Source of the DNA: Acidaminococcus fermentans DSM 20731
GTDB lineage: Bacteria; Bacillota; Negativicutes; Acidaminococcales; Acidaminococcaceae
Assembly: GCF_000025305.1 (NCBI RefSeq)
Contig: NC_013740.1
Span: 1,364,001-1,428,000 of the forward strand
Length of the DNA: 64,000 nucleotides
Direction: 5' to 3'
The notes below the pieces were generated by a model, which was given only the letters and a program-made list of their open reading frames with translations, had not been told where the DNA came from and did not search any database. Each line of letters opens with the position of its first letter. Positions within the stretch are counted from its first letter, which is position 1. Shown one piece after another: positions 52,817 to 61,576 of the stretch. A program made the translations under genes and the position numbers.

Positions 52817-55189
52817 TCATTTCACCCACACAATGGTGGCGCCGAAGCCCCCTTCGTTCAGGGGGGCCATTTCTGTTTTCAGCACATTGGGGTGCTGGTC
52901 CAGGTATTCCAGGAGGCCTTTCCGGAGCATGCCGGTGCCCTTCCCGTGGACCAGACGGAACCGGTCCATCCCGGCCAGCAGGGCGTCGTCGATGGCCTTG
53001 TCCACATAGGGGATGGCCTCATCCACGGTTTTGCCCCGGACATCGATCTGTACCGTGGCATCCTGGGCCTTCTTCACAAACAGGTTGTGGCCCTGGCTGG
53101 TACTCTTCTTCAGGGTCCGGTGGGTACTCCTGGGCTGGCTGGGAGCTTCCTTCAGCAGCAGGCAGTCCTTCAGCTTCAGGTTCATCTTCATGATCCCGAT
53201 CCGCACCGTAACTTCCTTGCCGTTGAGGGCCACAATGGTGCCGCTCTGGCCGATCTTCTTCACGTACACCTTCTTGCCCACCGCCGCATTGCCGCTGGTG
53301 AGCCCCTGGCCTTCGGGCATGGGCTTCCCGTCAATGGAGAAGTTCTTGTTCAGCACCTTCCGGGACAGTTCCGCCAGCTGTTCCACCTTCCGGCTTTCCA
53401 CCATGTCCTGGTTGGCCCGGAGTTCCTTCAGGATGGAGGTGGATTCCCGCCGGGCGTTCCGGTACAGTTCGTCCGCCTGTTCCCGGGCCTTCCGGAGGAT
53501 GGCGTTCCGGCTCTTTTCCAGATCCTGTTTCTGCCGGGTCAGTTCGTTCTTCAGGTATTCCGCTTCCCGCTGGAGGGCGGAAATCTCGTCCTTCCGGCTT
53601 TCGTATTCCCGGCGCTCCCCTTCCAGGTTCTGGAGCACCCGTTCCATATTGCTGTGGCCTTCCCCGATGAAGGTCCTGGCCTCGTCCAGGATCCCCTGAG
53701 GCAGCCCCAGCCTCTTGCTGATGTAGAAGGCGTTGGAACTGCCGGGCACTCCCATGAGCAGCTTGTAGGTGGGCCGCAGGGTTTCCGGATCGAATTCCAC
53801 GCTGGCGTTTTCCATGCCTTCATGCTCGTAGGCAAAGGTCTTCAGTTCGCTGTAGTGGGTGGTCATGATGGTGAGCACCTTCTTCTTGTACAGATACTCG
53901 ATCATGGCCATGGCCAGGGCCGCCCCTTCGGTGGGGTCGGTGCCCACGCACACTTCATCCACCAGCACCAGGTCCCCTTCCCGGACTTCGTCCAGGATGG
54001 AGATCATGTTCTTCATGTGGCCGGAGAAGGTGGACAGGCTCTGTTCGATGCTCTGTTCATCCCCGATATCCGCATAGACGCCCCCGAACACCGGCAGGAT
54101 GGCTTCTCTGGCCGGGACGAACATCCCCGCCTGGGCCATGAGGGCGAACACCCCCACGGTCTTCAAGGCCACGGTCTTGCCCCCGGTGTTGGGACCGGTG
54201 ATCAAAAGGGTGGTGAAATCGTCTCCCAGGTTGATGTCCAGGGGCACCACCTTTTCCTGGTCCAGGAGAGGATGGCGTCCCTGGGTGATCCGCAGCCGCT
54301 GCTGGAGGATCATCATGGGCCGGCAGCAGTGGAGCTTCTGGGCCAGGGCCGCCTTGGCCCCGATCAGATCCACCTGGGCGGCGATGTCCAGGGAGCTGAG
54401 GATGTTTTCCGCCTCGCTGCCCACGTGGCCGGTGAGGGTCCGGAGGATCCGTTCCACTTCCGCCTGTTCCTCCAGCCGGTATTTCTTGATGTCGTTGTTC
54501 AGGTTCACCACCGCCATGGGTTCCACGAACAGGGTGGCCCCGCTGGCGCTCTGGTCATGGACCACCCCGGGGAAGTTCAGCCGGTATTCCTGTTTGATGG
54601 GGATCACGTACCGGTCTTCCCGCATGGTCACCAGGGCATCCTGGAAGTATTTCTGGTTGTTGGGGTCGTGGAGCAGGCTGTTCAGCTTGTCCTTCACCCG
54701 GTTCTTGGCTGCCAGGATCCCGGTGCGCAGGCCCTGGAGCTTCACGGAAGCATTGTCCTTGATGTTGCCCTTTTCATCCAGGGCGCTGGACAGCTGCTTG
54801 CTGAGCCGGGAGAAATCCCCCAGCTGGGGACCGTAATCCCGGAGGGCCGGGGCGTTTTCCGTATCTTCCAGCAGGAACTGCTTCAGATGACGGAGACCGT
54901 CGATGGTGTCCCCGATGGCCTTGAAGTCTTCCGGCTCCAGGATGCTCCCCACCCGGGTCCGTTTCACCAGGGGGCTGATGTCCGTCATGCCCCCCAGGGG
55001 CAGCCGTTTCCCTTCGTCCAGCAGCTGGACGGCTTCGGCGGTTTCCTCCTGGGCCAGTTTCACCTGCTCGAACCGGCTGGAGCTCACCAGATCCAGGGCC
55101 AGTTTCCGGCCCAGGGAGGTGCCGGCCTGGTCCGCCAGCAGGATTTTCACTTTGTCGAATTCCAATGTATTGACAGCAAATTTCGCCAT
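52817..55189 (-). CDS. mutS2: Endonuclease MutS2
   Basis: A 790-residue protein of the MutS2 family, involved in suppressing recombination and in ribosome rescue rather than mismatch repair. The ATPase has ITGPNTGGKTVALKTVG (Walker A), VLVDEVCVGTDPTEGAALA (Walker B) and a long coiled region (EGERREYESRKDEISALQRE). The C-terminal Smr nuclease domain is IDVRGKTVDEAIPYVDKAI with HGKGTGMLRKG. The N-terminal mismatch-recognition domain of MutS is absent, as expected. It ends at an intergenic hairpin element. Confidence 0.97.
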   Translation of the reverse strand: MAKFAVNTLEFDKVKILLADQAGTSLGRKLALDLVSSSRFEQVKLAQEETAEAVQLLDEGKRLPLGGMTDISPLVKRTRVGSILEPEDFKAIGDTIDGLRHLKQFLLEDTENAPALRDYGPQLGDFSRLSKQLSSALDEKGNIKDNASVKLQGLRTGILAAKNRVKDKLNSLLHDPNNQKYFQDALVTMREDRYVIPIKQEYRLNFPGVVHDQSASGATLFVEPMAVVNLNNDIKKYRLEEQAEVERILRTLTGHVGSEAENILSSLDIAAQVDLIGAKAALAQKLHCCRPMMILQQRLRITQGRHPLLDQEKVVPLDINLGDDFTTLLITGPNTGGKTVALKTVGVFALMAQAGMFVPAREAILPVFGGVYADIGDEQSIEQSLSTFSGHMKNMISILDEVREGDLVLVDEVCVGTDPTEGAALAMAMIEYLYKKKVLTIMTTHYSELKTFAYEHEGMENASVEFDPETLRPTYKLLMGVPGSSNAFYISKRLGLPQGILDEARTFIGEGHSNMERVLQNLEGERREYESRKDEISALQREAEYLKNELTRQKQDLEKSRNAILRKAREQADELYRNARRESTSILKELRANQDMVESRKVEQLAELSRKVLNKNFSIDGKPMPEGQGLTSGNAAVGKKVYVKKIGQSGTIVALNGKEVTVRIGIMKMNLKLKDCLLLKEAPSQPRSTHRTLKKSTSQGHNLFVKKAQDATVQIDVRGKTVDEAIPYVDKAIDDALLAGMDRFRLVHGKGTGMLRKGLLEYLDQHPNVLKTEMAPLNEGGFGATIVWVK

Positions 55190-55212
55190 AGAATCTCCTT
55201 TATGTTGAAAAG

Positions 55213-55250
55213 CGGGCGGCCGGGCCTGCCGCCCCTACGGTACCGTGCAG
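55213..55250. repeat. GC-rich dispersed element fragment upstream of mutS2
   Basis: GCGGGCGGCCGGGCCTGCC then GCCCCTACGG, related to one end of the element at 52048-52131. Confidence 0.45.
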
Positions 55251-55312
55251 CCTTGTCCCACGGTCCATCGGGGGTGCCCGGAACCCGGCACACCGCCATA
55301 GAGTGCCTTCTC

Positions 55313-57778
55313 TTACAGCACACCCCGGAAATAATGGCCCCGGGTGGTGTGGGGACGGTTTTCTTCCACTTTGGTATCCCCGTCCAGTACACCCCGGTAC
55401 AGGGCAGTCAGTTCGCCCAGCTCTTCAGCCGTATAATCCCGTCCGTCGATCCGCAGCCGGGCAATGCCGGTCTTTTCCATTTCCGGCACATTGGCCAGCA
55501 TGGAAAGCGGATGTCCGTTGAGCACGTGCATCCGGCCGAACTGGTCCTGCTTCAGGGGGAACTTTTCCTTCTTCCGGTCTTCCAGGAAGCCCTGTTCCCT
55601 GCAGTGATAGCTGCAGGAGCCTTTGTCCAGGTTCCCCAGGAAGCTGCCTTCCACGCAGTATTCGCTGACCATCATCTCCAGGGCCCCTTCTGCCAGGCAT
55701 TCAATGGGCAGGGGGCTCTTTTTCACCAGGCCCGCCACCTGCTGGAGGGTCAGCTCCGGGGACAGAGTGATGCCGGAAAAGCCCTGTTCCTGCCAGAACA
55801 GGATGCTCTGGCTGTTGAAGGCGTTCATATCGTAATCCAGCCACAGGGGCAGCCCCAGATCCCGGGCCATTTCCACCAGCCCGTTGTTGGCGATCAGGAA
55901 CCCGTCTGGCTGGAGGGCCGCCCACTGGCTGAGGGCATTCCGGAAGTATTTCAGCTGGCCTTCACTGACGATCCGGCTTGTGGCGGCCATCCACTGTTTG
56001 CCCCGGGCCCGGACCCAGCCGCTGATGGTCCGGTAGTCTTCCAGGGTCAGAAGGGGCAGGCTGTAGCTGTCGCCCCCCACCAGCAGCACATCCGCCCCGG
56101 CATCCAGGGCCACCTTGGCCTTGTCCAGGGTATCCACCAGTACGCTGAGCTGGCTGTGCTTCCGGGTGCCGTGGTTTTCCCGCTGCCGGAGCACTTCCCG
56201 GTGCCACACGGCCTTTTTCCGGGGCGGCAGGAAGGCGTCCAGCCGTTTTTTGGTCAGTTCCTCCACCGCAGCCCGCCGGGCTTCGTTGATTTCGCTCATG
56301 GGCACCATCACCCCTTCATCCAGGTGGCAGATCAGTTCTCCCAGGGCAAATTCCGTGGTCCCCAGCCGGTCCAGCTGTTTCCGGACGGCGGCTTCATCCA
56401 AAGCGTGCTTCCGGGCCTTTTCCACAATGAACCCGGTGTGGGCAGTGCCGGTGTTCCCCTCTTCATCCGTGACGGTGACTTCCATGGGCTGGCCCAGACG
56501 GGCGGTGACTTCCGCATACAGGGGAATCCGTTTCTTGTGGTCTTCCCCGAAATACTGGGCGGCGTACTGCATCAGCTCATTGTCATAGGTCCGGAACACC
56601 CGGTCGTTGAGCCGGATGCCCCGGGGCACCGGAATGGTGACACTGCTGCCGGAGCGGGCCACCGGCACCGGTTTGCCGTTGACGGTCATGTGATCCACGG
56701 AGGTGCCCACCCGGCCCCCTACGCTGACCCAGAATTCCAGTCCGTCGCCCAGGTGCAGGTCCCGGTCCAGTTTCAGGGTACCGGCGGTATGATCCCTGCT
56801 CAGGCTCTGGACCCGGCCCAGGAGCACCCCCCGGTTGTTGGGCCGTCGGTCGCTCATCATGGTCCGGCCCGGTTTTTTCACCATATAGGCGGTGGTAAAA
56901 TCCCGGTTGAAGATCTGTTCGATGTTGTCCCGGTCTTCCTGGGGCACTTCATAATGACCGGCCAGATAGCTGTCGATGGCCCGGCGGTAAATGTCCGTCA
57001 CCACCGCCACATATTCCGGCCGCTTCATCCGCCCTTCGATCTTGAAGGAACGGATGCCGGTCTCAATCAGCTGGGGCAGCACATCCAGGGTGTTCAGGTC
57101 CTTGGGAGACAGCAGGTAATGGCCTGCATCCACCTTGGCCAGCATGTCCTTCCCCTCTTTGTTCACCAGGGTGTAAGGCAGCCGGCAGGGCTGGGCACAC
57201 CGGCCCCGGTTGCCGCTGCGGCCCCCGATCAGGCTGCTCATCAGGCACTGGCCGCTGTAGCACACGCACAGAGCCCCGTGCATGAACCCTTCGATTTTGC
57301 CGGGAGTGGTGCTGCACACGGTCTTCAGGTCCTTCAGGGTGGTTTCCCGGGCCATCACCGCCTGTTCCATGCCGTTGTGATAGGTAAACACCGCGCCGGC
57401 GGAATTGGTCACCGTCATCTGGGTGCTGGCGTGGAGAGGCAGTTCCGGGGCCACCTGCCGGGCCACCCGGATCACCCCCAGGTCCTGGACGATGATCCCG
57501 TCCACCCCGATATTGCTCAAAAAGCACAGGTATTCCCCCAGGTCGGGCATTTCCGCGTCATCCACCAGGGTGTTCACCGTTACATAGATCCGTACCCGGT
57601 GGAGATGGGCAAAGCGGATGGCCCGGGTCATTTCCTCCGGCCCGAAGTTTTCCGCATAGGCCCGGGCTCCAAAATGGCTTCCTCCCAGGTACACCGCATC
57701 GGCGCCGGCGAAGACAGCCGCTTCCAAAGCTTCCCAGGTGCCCGCCGGGGACAGCAGTTCGATATCGTTTCTTTCCAT
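55313..57778 (-). CDS. U32 family peptidase
   Basis: An 821-residue protein of the peptidase U32 family, the large form with an added C-terminal region. The N-terminal barrel has IELLSPAGTWEALEAAVFAGADAVYLGG (family start), YSGQCLMSSLIGGRSGNRG and RCAQPCRLPY with the cysteines linked to an iron-sulfur site. A second half has VDTLDKAKVALDAGADVLLVGG and a CYHCREQG-like CSYHCREQGF. Related members act in collagen cleavage or in hydroxylation of tRNA U34 (TrhP). Here tRNA modification is at least as likely as proteolysis. GGAG precedes the ATG at 57778. Confidence 0.9.
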   Translation of the reverse strand: MERNDIELLSPAGTWEALEAAVFAGADAVYLGGSHFGARAYAENFGPEEMTRAIRFAHLHRVRIYVTVNTLVDDAEMPDLGEYLCFLSNIGVDGIIVQDLGVIRVARQVAPELPLHASTQMTVTNSAGAVFTYHNGMEQAVMARETTLKDLKTVCSTTPGKIEGFMHGALCVCYSGQCLMSSLIGGRSGNRGRCAQPCRLPYTLVNKEGKDMLAKVDAGHYLLSPKDLNTLDVLPQLIETGIRSFKIEGRMKRPEYVAVVTDIYRRAIDSYLAGHYEVPQEDRDNIEQIFNRDFTTAYMVKKPGRTMMSDRRPNNRGVLLGRVQSLSRDHTAGTLKLDRDLHLGDGLEFWVSVGGRVGTSVDHMTVNGKPVPVARSGSSVTIPVPRGIRLNDRVFRTYDNELMQYAAQYFGEDHKKRIPLYAEVTARLGQPMEVTVTDEEGNTGTAHTGFIVEKARKHALDEAAVRKQLDRLGTTEFALGELICHLDEGVMVPMSEINEARRAAVEELTKKRLDAFLPPRKKAVWHREVLRQRENHGTRKHSQLSVLVDTLDKAKVALDAGADVLLVGGDSYSLPLLTLEDYRTISGWVRARGKQWMAATSRIVSEGQLKYFRNALSQWAALQPDGFLIANNGLVEMARDLGLPLWLDYDMNAFNSQSILFWQEQGFSGITLSPELTLQQVAGLVKKSPLPIECLAEGALEMMVSEYCVEGSFLGNLDKGSCSYHCREQGFLEDRKKEKFPLKQDQFGRMHVLNGHPLSMLANVPEMEKTGIARLRIDGRDYTAEELGELTALYRGVLDGDTKVEENRPHTTRGHYFRGVL

Positions 57779-57996
57779 TCTGACTCCTTTATGATCCAGC
57801 AGGGGAAGGCCCCTTTTTACGTTCAATCCGTGACTTTATATTTTACCATATTCCCGCCCTGCTGGCCAGATTTCCTCTAAGATAAAATCCTGGGCTTTTT
57901 CCTGTCAAACCAGTTGTATTTTAAAGTATTTGTATTATACTTATGGATATCAAAAATATGAATCTGCACCACCCCATCAGAAAAGAGGTATTACCC

Positions 57997-59673
57997 ATGC
58001 CCGTCACCATGCCTCCTGCGCCGGGTCCATCAGAAGACAGGACGGCGGTTCCGGCACTCCGCCAGTACATCCAAACCCATATTGACGAAGCCCTTGAAAA
58101 AGGCTGGATCCGGCTGTACTACCAGCCCGTGGTCCGGGCGCTTTCCCGAACCCTTGCCGGCTACGAAGCCCTGGCCCGGTGGCAGGACCCGGTCCGCGGG
58201 CTGATTTCCCCGGCCGCGTTCATCCCGGCCCTGGAAGAAATCCATGCCATCCACAAACTGGATCTGTATATGGTGGACCAGATCTGCTCCCTGTACGGAC
58301 CCCGGAACGATCTGGGGTTTCCCACCGTCCCCATTTCCTTCAACCTGTCCCGGCTGGATTTCTTCGATTGTGACATCCATGCCGAAATCAGCCGCCGGGT
58401 GGACCGGGCCGGTGTCCCCCATGGGAACCTGGCCATCGAGATCACCGAAAGCGTCTTTGTCCAGGATATGAGCGTCATCGCCCCCATCCTGGACCAGTTC
58501 CGCCAGGACGGCTACAGCCTGTGGATGGACGATTTCGGCAGCGGCTACTCCTCCCTGAACGTGCTGAAGGATTATGCCTTCGACACCATCAAACTGGACA
58601 TGGGATTTCTCCGCCGATTCTCGGACCGGGCCCGGGTCATTGTGGAATCCGTGATCCGCATGGCCAAGGACCTCAACATCCAGACCCTGGCTGAAGGAGT
58701 GGAAACCGAAGCCCAGGCGGAATTTCTCCGCAACATCGGCTGCAGCCTGCTCCAGGGCTTTCTGTTCAGCAAACCTTTTGAAATGACCCGGGAAAAAGTG
58801 GTGCAGAAAGACCTGGGACTGATCCACGAAACTCCGGAAGTCCGGAAGTACTTTGACCGGGCTGCCCAGGTGGACCTTTTGACTGATACACCCCTGGCCC
58901 TGGTGGAATTCCGGCAGAACACGGCGAAAGAACACAATTTCCGGTTCCTGTTCGCCAATGACGGCTACCGGAAATCCCTGGCCTCCATGGGACTGACCAC
59001 GGTGCAAAAGACAGAAAATGCCCTGAACAGTACGGAAACCGGTCTGTGGGAAAAACTTTCTTCCTGCATCATCCAGAGCATCCGGAACGGCGGCCGCCGG
59101 GAAACCACCACCTTCCAGGAAGGGAATCAGTTCATGTGGCTCCAGGTGGAAGTGATCGCCCGGCACGAGAACTGCTGGCTGCTGAAATGCTGTTTCCAGA
59201 ACATCACCACCTCCATGGACATGCTCCAGGAAGCCAAGCTGAAAGGGCTCCGGGACAAAATCTACCAGCTGTACAACACCGTGACCCTGCTGGACCGGGA
59301 CAGAGAAACCGCCCAGCTTCTGACCTTCTGGTGCCGGGACGCCAAGTTCCAGCCTGGACGGATCTACAATGCCTTTGAAACCTGGCACGCCTATACGGAG
59401 GGATACATCCACCCGGACGACCGGCAGCGGTTCATGGAATTCAGCAGCTACCGGAATCTGGAAAGCCGGGCAGATCCGGCAAACCACACGGCCGCTGACT
59501 ATTTCCGCTCCCGGATGCCCAACGGAAAATACATGTGGAATTTCCATGCCATGATCATCCTGCCGCCCCAGTACGGCCACAAATATCTCCATGTGGCCCG
59601 GATCTGCCGGTACGCCGATCCCCTGATCGCCCGCCAGCTGATCCAGGCCTATGAGGAGTATTTTGGGAAATGA
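57997..59673 (+). CDS. EAL-domain cyclic-di-GMP phosphodiesterase with C-terminal sensory region
   Basis: A 558-residue protein. The EAL domain (about residues 35-285) has all catalytic motifs: YEALAR (Glu57), NLSRLDF, EITES, DDFGSGYSSL, KLDMGF and AEGVETEAQ, so it is probably active in cleaving c-di-GMP. There is no GGDEF domain and no membrane segment. Residues ~300-558 look like one or two PAS-like folds (FRFLFANDGYRKSLASMG, ending MPNGKYMWNFHAMIILPPQ). The order EAL then sensor is the reverse of the common layout. The ATG at 57997 has GAGG at the right distance. A terminator hairpin follows. Confidence 0.9.
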   Translation: MPVTMPPAPGPSEDRTAVPALRQYIQTHIDEALEKGWIRLYYQPVVRALSRTLAGYEALARWQDPVRGLISPAAFIPALEEIHAIHKLDLYMVDQICSLYGPRNDLGFPTVPISFNLSRLDFFDCDIHAEISRRVDRAGVPHGNLAIEITESVFVQDMSVIAPILDQFRQDGYSLWMDDFGSGYSSLNVLKDYAFDTIKLDMGFLRRFSDRARVIVESVIRMAKDLNIQTLAEGVETEAQAEFLRNIGCSLLQGFLFSKPFEMTREKVVQKDLGLIHETPEVRKYFDRAAQVDLLTDTPLALVEFRQNTAKEHNFRFLFANDGYRKSLASMGLTTVQKTENALNSTETGLWEKLSSCIIQSIRNGGRRETTTFQEGNQFMWLQVEVIARHENCWLLKCCFQNITTSMDMLQEAKLKGLRDKIYQLYNTVTLLDRDRETAQLLTFWCRDAKFQPGRIYNAFETWHAYTEGYIHPDDRQRFMEFSSYRNLESRADPANHTAADYFRSRMPNGKYMWNFHAMIILPPQYGHKYLHVARICRYADPLIARQLIQAYEEYFGK

Positions 59674-59677
59674 AAAA

Positions 59678-59823
59678 AGGCGCTGTGAAAAAATCATTCA
59701 CAGCGCCTTAAATTTGCCAGCGTAAGCTGGCTTCCATCGGCTAGAGACTAGTGACTAGAGACTAGTGACGGGGATGTGAAAATCATTTTTTCACATCCCC
59801 CTTGTCAACTGTCAGCTGTCAAA
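59678..59823. repeat. Hairpin-heptad-hairpin element plus second heptad run
   Basis: Hairpin AGGCGCTGTG/CACAGCGCCT (59678-59708), heptads CTAGAGA, CTAGTGA, CTAGAGA, CTAGTGA (59741-59768), hairpin GGGGATGTGAA/TTCACATCCCC (59770-59800), then GTCAACT, GTCAGCT, GTCAAAT (59804-59823). It separates the convergent EAL and chagasin-like genes; the two hairpins can terminate one each. Confidence 0.85.
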
Positions 59824-59829
59824 TCCAGT

Positions 59830-60693
59830 TCATTTCACCTTAAACCGAAACACCCGTTCCCTCAGGGGGACGGCCATTTTTTTTGTGTAAACGGCTTTGA
59901 TCTGGTAGTCACCGGGCTGGCTGAAGCCGGCGAACAGGATGGTGACCCCGGGAGATCCGGCCTGGCCGGTGGGATTCAGCAGCGGCAGGGTGAAAGAATG
60001 GCCCAGGTTCACGAATCCCGGCTGGCTGCTCTGGTCCACCAGTACCCACTGGTTGCCGCTGGTGGGGTTGGCTTCCATGTACAGAGCCACCAGTTCCCCG
60101 GCCTTCAGGTCCAGTGTCATGTCTTCCGCACTGCTGTCCAGTTTGTAGCTGGTGAGCAGCCGGGCCCCTTCCGCCACGTTGATGGCCTTCAGCAGTTTCG
60201 TATAAGGGATGGTGGTATCCAGAGGCCCTCCCGGCTGGGACGCCATCCGGACCCCGTCTTCGGCAAACACGTAGTTTTTCCCCTGGAGGTACTGGGCGTA
60301 CTCCGCCGCATTGGTGTACAAAAGATCCTTGTCCTCCAGCACCTTGCCTCCGGTCACGTCCAGGTTCATGCCGGCATACACCGTCCGGTCCCCTTCCGCC
60401 TTCAGGATGATGCTGAACAGGGTGGGACGGTTCATGGTCACCTCATAGGAGAGCACCGCCTTGCCCCCGGCCTCCCGGCCCAGGGCGTTGGCCTTTTCCT
60501 TGATCAGGTGGTTCAGGTTGGCCTGGAGATTGGCTTCCTTCAGCCCGTCCACAAAGGGGACCTGGCCGGATGCCTTCCCGTCAGAATAGTCCTGGCGCAG
60601 CAGGGTGGTATGGCCAAAGGCAAACGCGGACAGAGGCAGGGCCAGGGAAAGTCCCAGGGCCAGGGCTGCCGCAGATTTTTTCAGATGCATCAT
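59830..60693 (-). CDS. Exported protein with DUF3298-like domain and chagasin-like (I42) inhibitor domain
   Basis: A 287-residue protein with a signal peptide (KKSAAALALGLSLALPLSAFA, cleavage near residue 25). Residues ~30-185 resemble the DUF4163/DUF3298 (RsiV-type) fold: LSYEVTMNRPTLFSIILKAE, GMNLDVTGGKVLEDKDLL. Residues ~195-287 look like a chagasin-type cysteine-protease inhibitor: LEANPTSGNQW-like MEANPTSGNQWVL, then a closing GDYQIKAVYTKK strand. Inhibition of papain-type proteases is inferred from the loop NPTSGNQW. The start has GGAGG five bases upstream. A longer frame is open through repeat DNA but is rejected. Confidence 0.8.
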   Translation of the reverse strand: MMHLKKSAAALALGLSLALPLSAFAFGHTTLLRQDYSDGKASGQVPFVDGLKEANLQANLNHLIKEKANALGREAGGKAVLSYEVTMNRPTLFSIILKAEGDRTVYAGMNLDVTGGKVLEDKDLLYTNAAEYAQYLQGKNYVFAEDGVRMASQPGGPLDTTIPYTKLLKAINVAEGARLLTSYKLDSSAEDMTLDLKAGELVALYMEANPTSGNQWVLVDQSSQPGFVNLGHSFTLPLLNPTGQAGSPGVTILFAGFSQPGDYQIKAVYTKKMAVPLRERVFRFKVK

Positions 60694-60789
60694 GGATTCC
60701 TCCTTCTTAAGCTTCCCTTCTATTCTACACGATAAACCGGGAAAGAAAGATGAAATTTGTGAAAAGTTGCAAGAGGAGGCTGACGGCCC

Positions 60790-60817
60790 GTCGTTCGTCG
60801 TTCGTCGTTCATCGTTG
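60790..60817. repeat. Heptad array (GTCGTTC type)
   Basis: Units GTCGTTC three times and ATCGTTG, followed by GAAATGCCAGATGC. Intergenic, upstream of the chagasin-like gene. Confidence 0.8.
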
Positions 60818-60832
60818 GAAATGCCAGATGCG

Positions 60833-60902
60833 GGGATTTTGGCTGGGGCATAGTACCCGCACCCCCGACTCCCTCCAGGCGCTGGGTTATACGTCAGCCC
60901 TA
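60833..60902. repeat. Left copy of a repeat flanking hicAB
   Basis: The copy has GGGATTTTGGCTGGGGCATA then GTACCCGC (60833-60860) and, further on, GGGTTATACGTCAGCCC (60885-60901). Similar blocks lie on the other side of hicAB at 61781-61807 and 61860-61969. Confidence 0.6.
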
Positions 60903-60911
60903 CCAGACGTC

Positions 60912-61328
60912 TTATCCCCCAATCCCCATCTCCCTCATCAACGCACGCTGGAGCACATTGGAAAAGTTGATGTTTTTCTTTTGGGCCAGGGTATCCAGCC
61001 ACCGGGGAATGGACAGGGTCTTTTTTACGGCCCTTGTGTCATTCCGTTTGCGGTATGCCAGGGTATCCACCTGGATCAGGGTCAGGCAGGAAGAAGGGGG
61101 AACCTTGATGGATTCAAGGCTGGGCGGTGCAGGGATTTTCTCCCCTGCGTCTTCGGCTTCCACCATCCGCAGGTTCAGCACATCTTCTGCCATTTCCAGG
61201 GCCTCTTCCATGGTTGCCCCAAAAGTGTAGCAGGCGTCCATTCCAGGAAAATCAACACTGTAACAGCCAGCCGGAAACCCTTCTTCCGGAGGCTGGTGGG
61301 TCACAATCGCGGGATACCATTTTTTCAT
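60912..61328 (-). CDS. hicB: HicB-type antitoxin
   Basis: A 138-residue antitoxin. The N-terminal HicB fold reads GCYSVDFPGMDACYTFGATMEEALEMAEDVL; the C-terminal ~35 residues (KTLSIPRWLDTLAQKKNINF then SNVLQRALM) look like a DNA-binding domain. It neutralises HicA and usually represses the operon. It follows hicA by 15 bases on the same strand, the normal hicA-hicB order. The middle section (about 65-95) is longer than in small HicB proteins. Confidence 0.9.
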   Translation of the reverse strand: MKKWYPAIVTHQPPEEGFPAGCYSVDFPGMDACYTFGATMEEALEMAEDVLNLRMVEAEDAGEKIPAPPSLESIKVPPSSCLTLIQVDTLAYRKRNDTRAVKKTLSIPRWLDTLAQKKNINFSNVLQRALMREMGIGG

Positions 61329-61343
61329 GGGAACCTCCTGTTT

Positions 61344-61532
61344 TCACTCACTGTCGATACCGGCATCTTTCAGGATCCGCAGGGCTGTCCCTGCGGGGAT
61401 TTCCCTGGCATGCCGGCTGACCGGGATCTTTTTGCCGGTCAATGGACTGTAATAAAGGCTGTGTCTTCCTCCCTCCCGGAGCAAAAACACGCCATGCCGT
61501 TTTAAGATTTTCAACAGTTCTGCCGTTCGCAC
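61344..61532 (-). CDS. hicA: HicA-type mRNA interferase toxin
   Basis: A 62-residue double-stranded-RNA-binding-like toxin. It has TAELLKILKRHGVFLLREGG and the catalytic-histidine region GRHSLYYSPLTGKKIPVSRH. The size is typical of HicA. The start codon is GTG with GAGGTG upstream. A strong promoter with an embedded palindrome (61548-61576) precedes it. Confidence 0.9.
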   Translation of the reverse strand: MRTAELLKILKRHGVFLLREGGRHSLYYSPLTGKKIPVSRHAREIPAGTALRILKDAGIDSE

Positions 61533-61547
61533 GTGTTCACCTCTTTT

Positions 61548-61576
61548 ATTTTATCACGTAATCATACGTATGTAAA
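61548..61576 (-). promoter_or_regulatory. hicAB promoter with candidate operator
   Basis: Minus-strand TTTACA, 17-base spacer, TAAAAT. A perfect 10-bp palindrome CATACGTATG (61563-61572) covers the end of the -35 and the spacer, a good place for HicB autorepression. Confidence 0.65.

Noticed and set aside
52709-57880. A very long open frame on the plus strand across mutS2 and the U32 peptidase
   Set aside because: It is antisense to two well-conserved genes, and its translation is His/Gly/Gln-rich low-complexity typical of the reverse frame of GC-rich coding DNA. No domain is visible.
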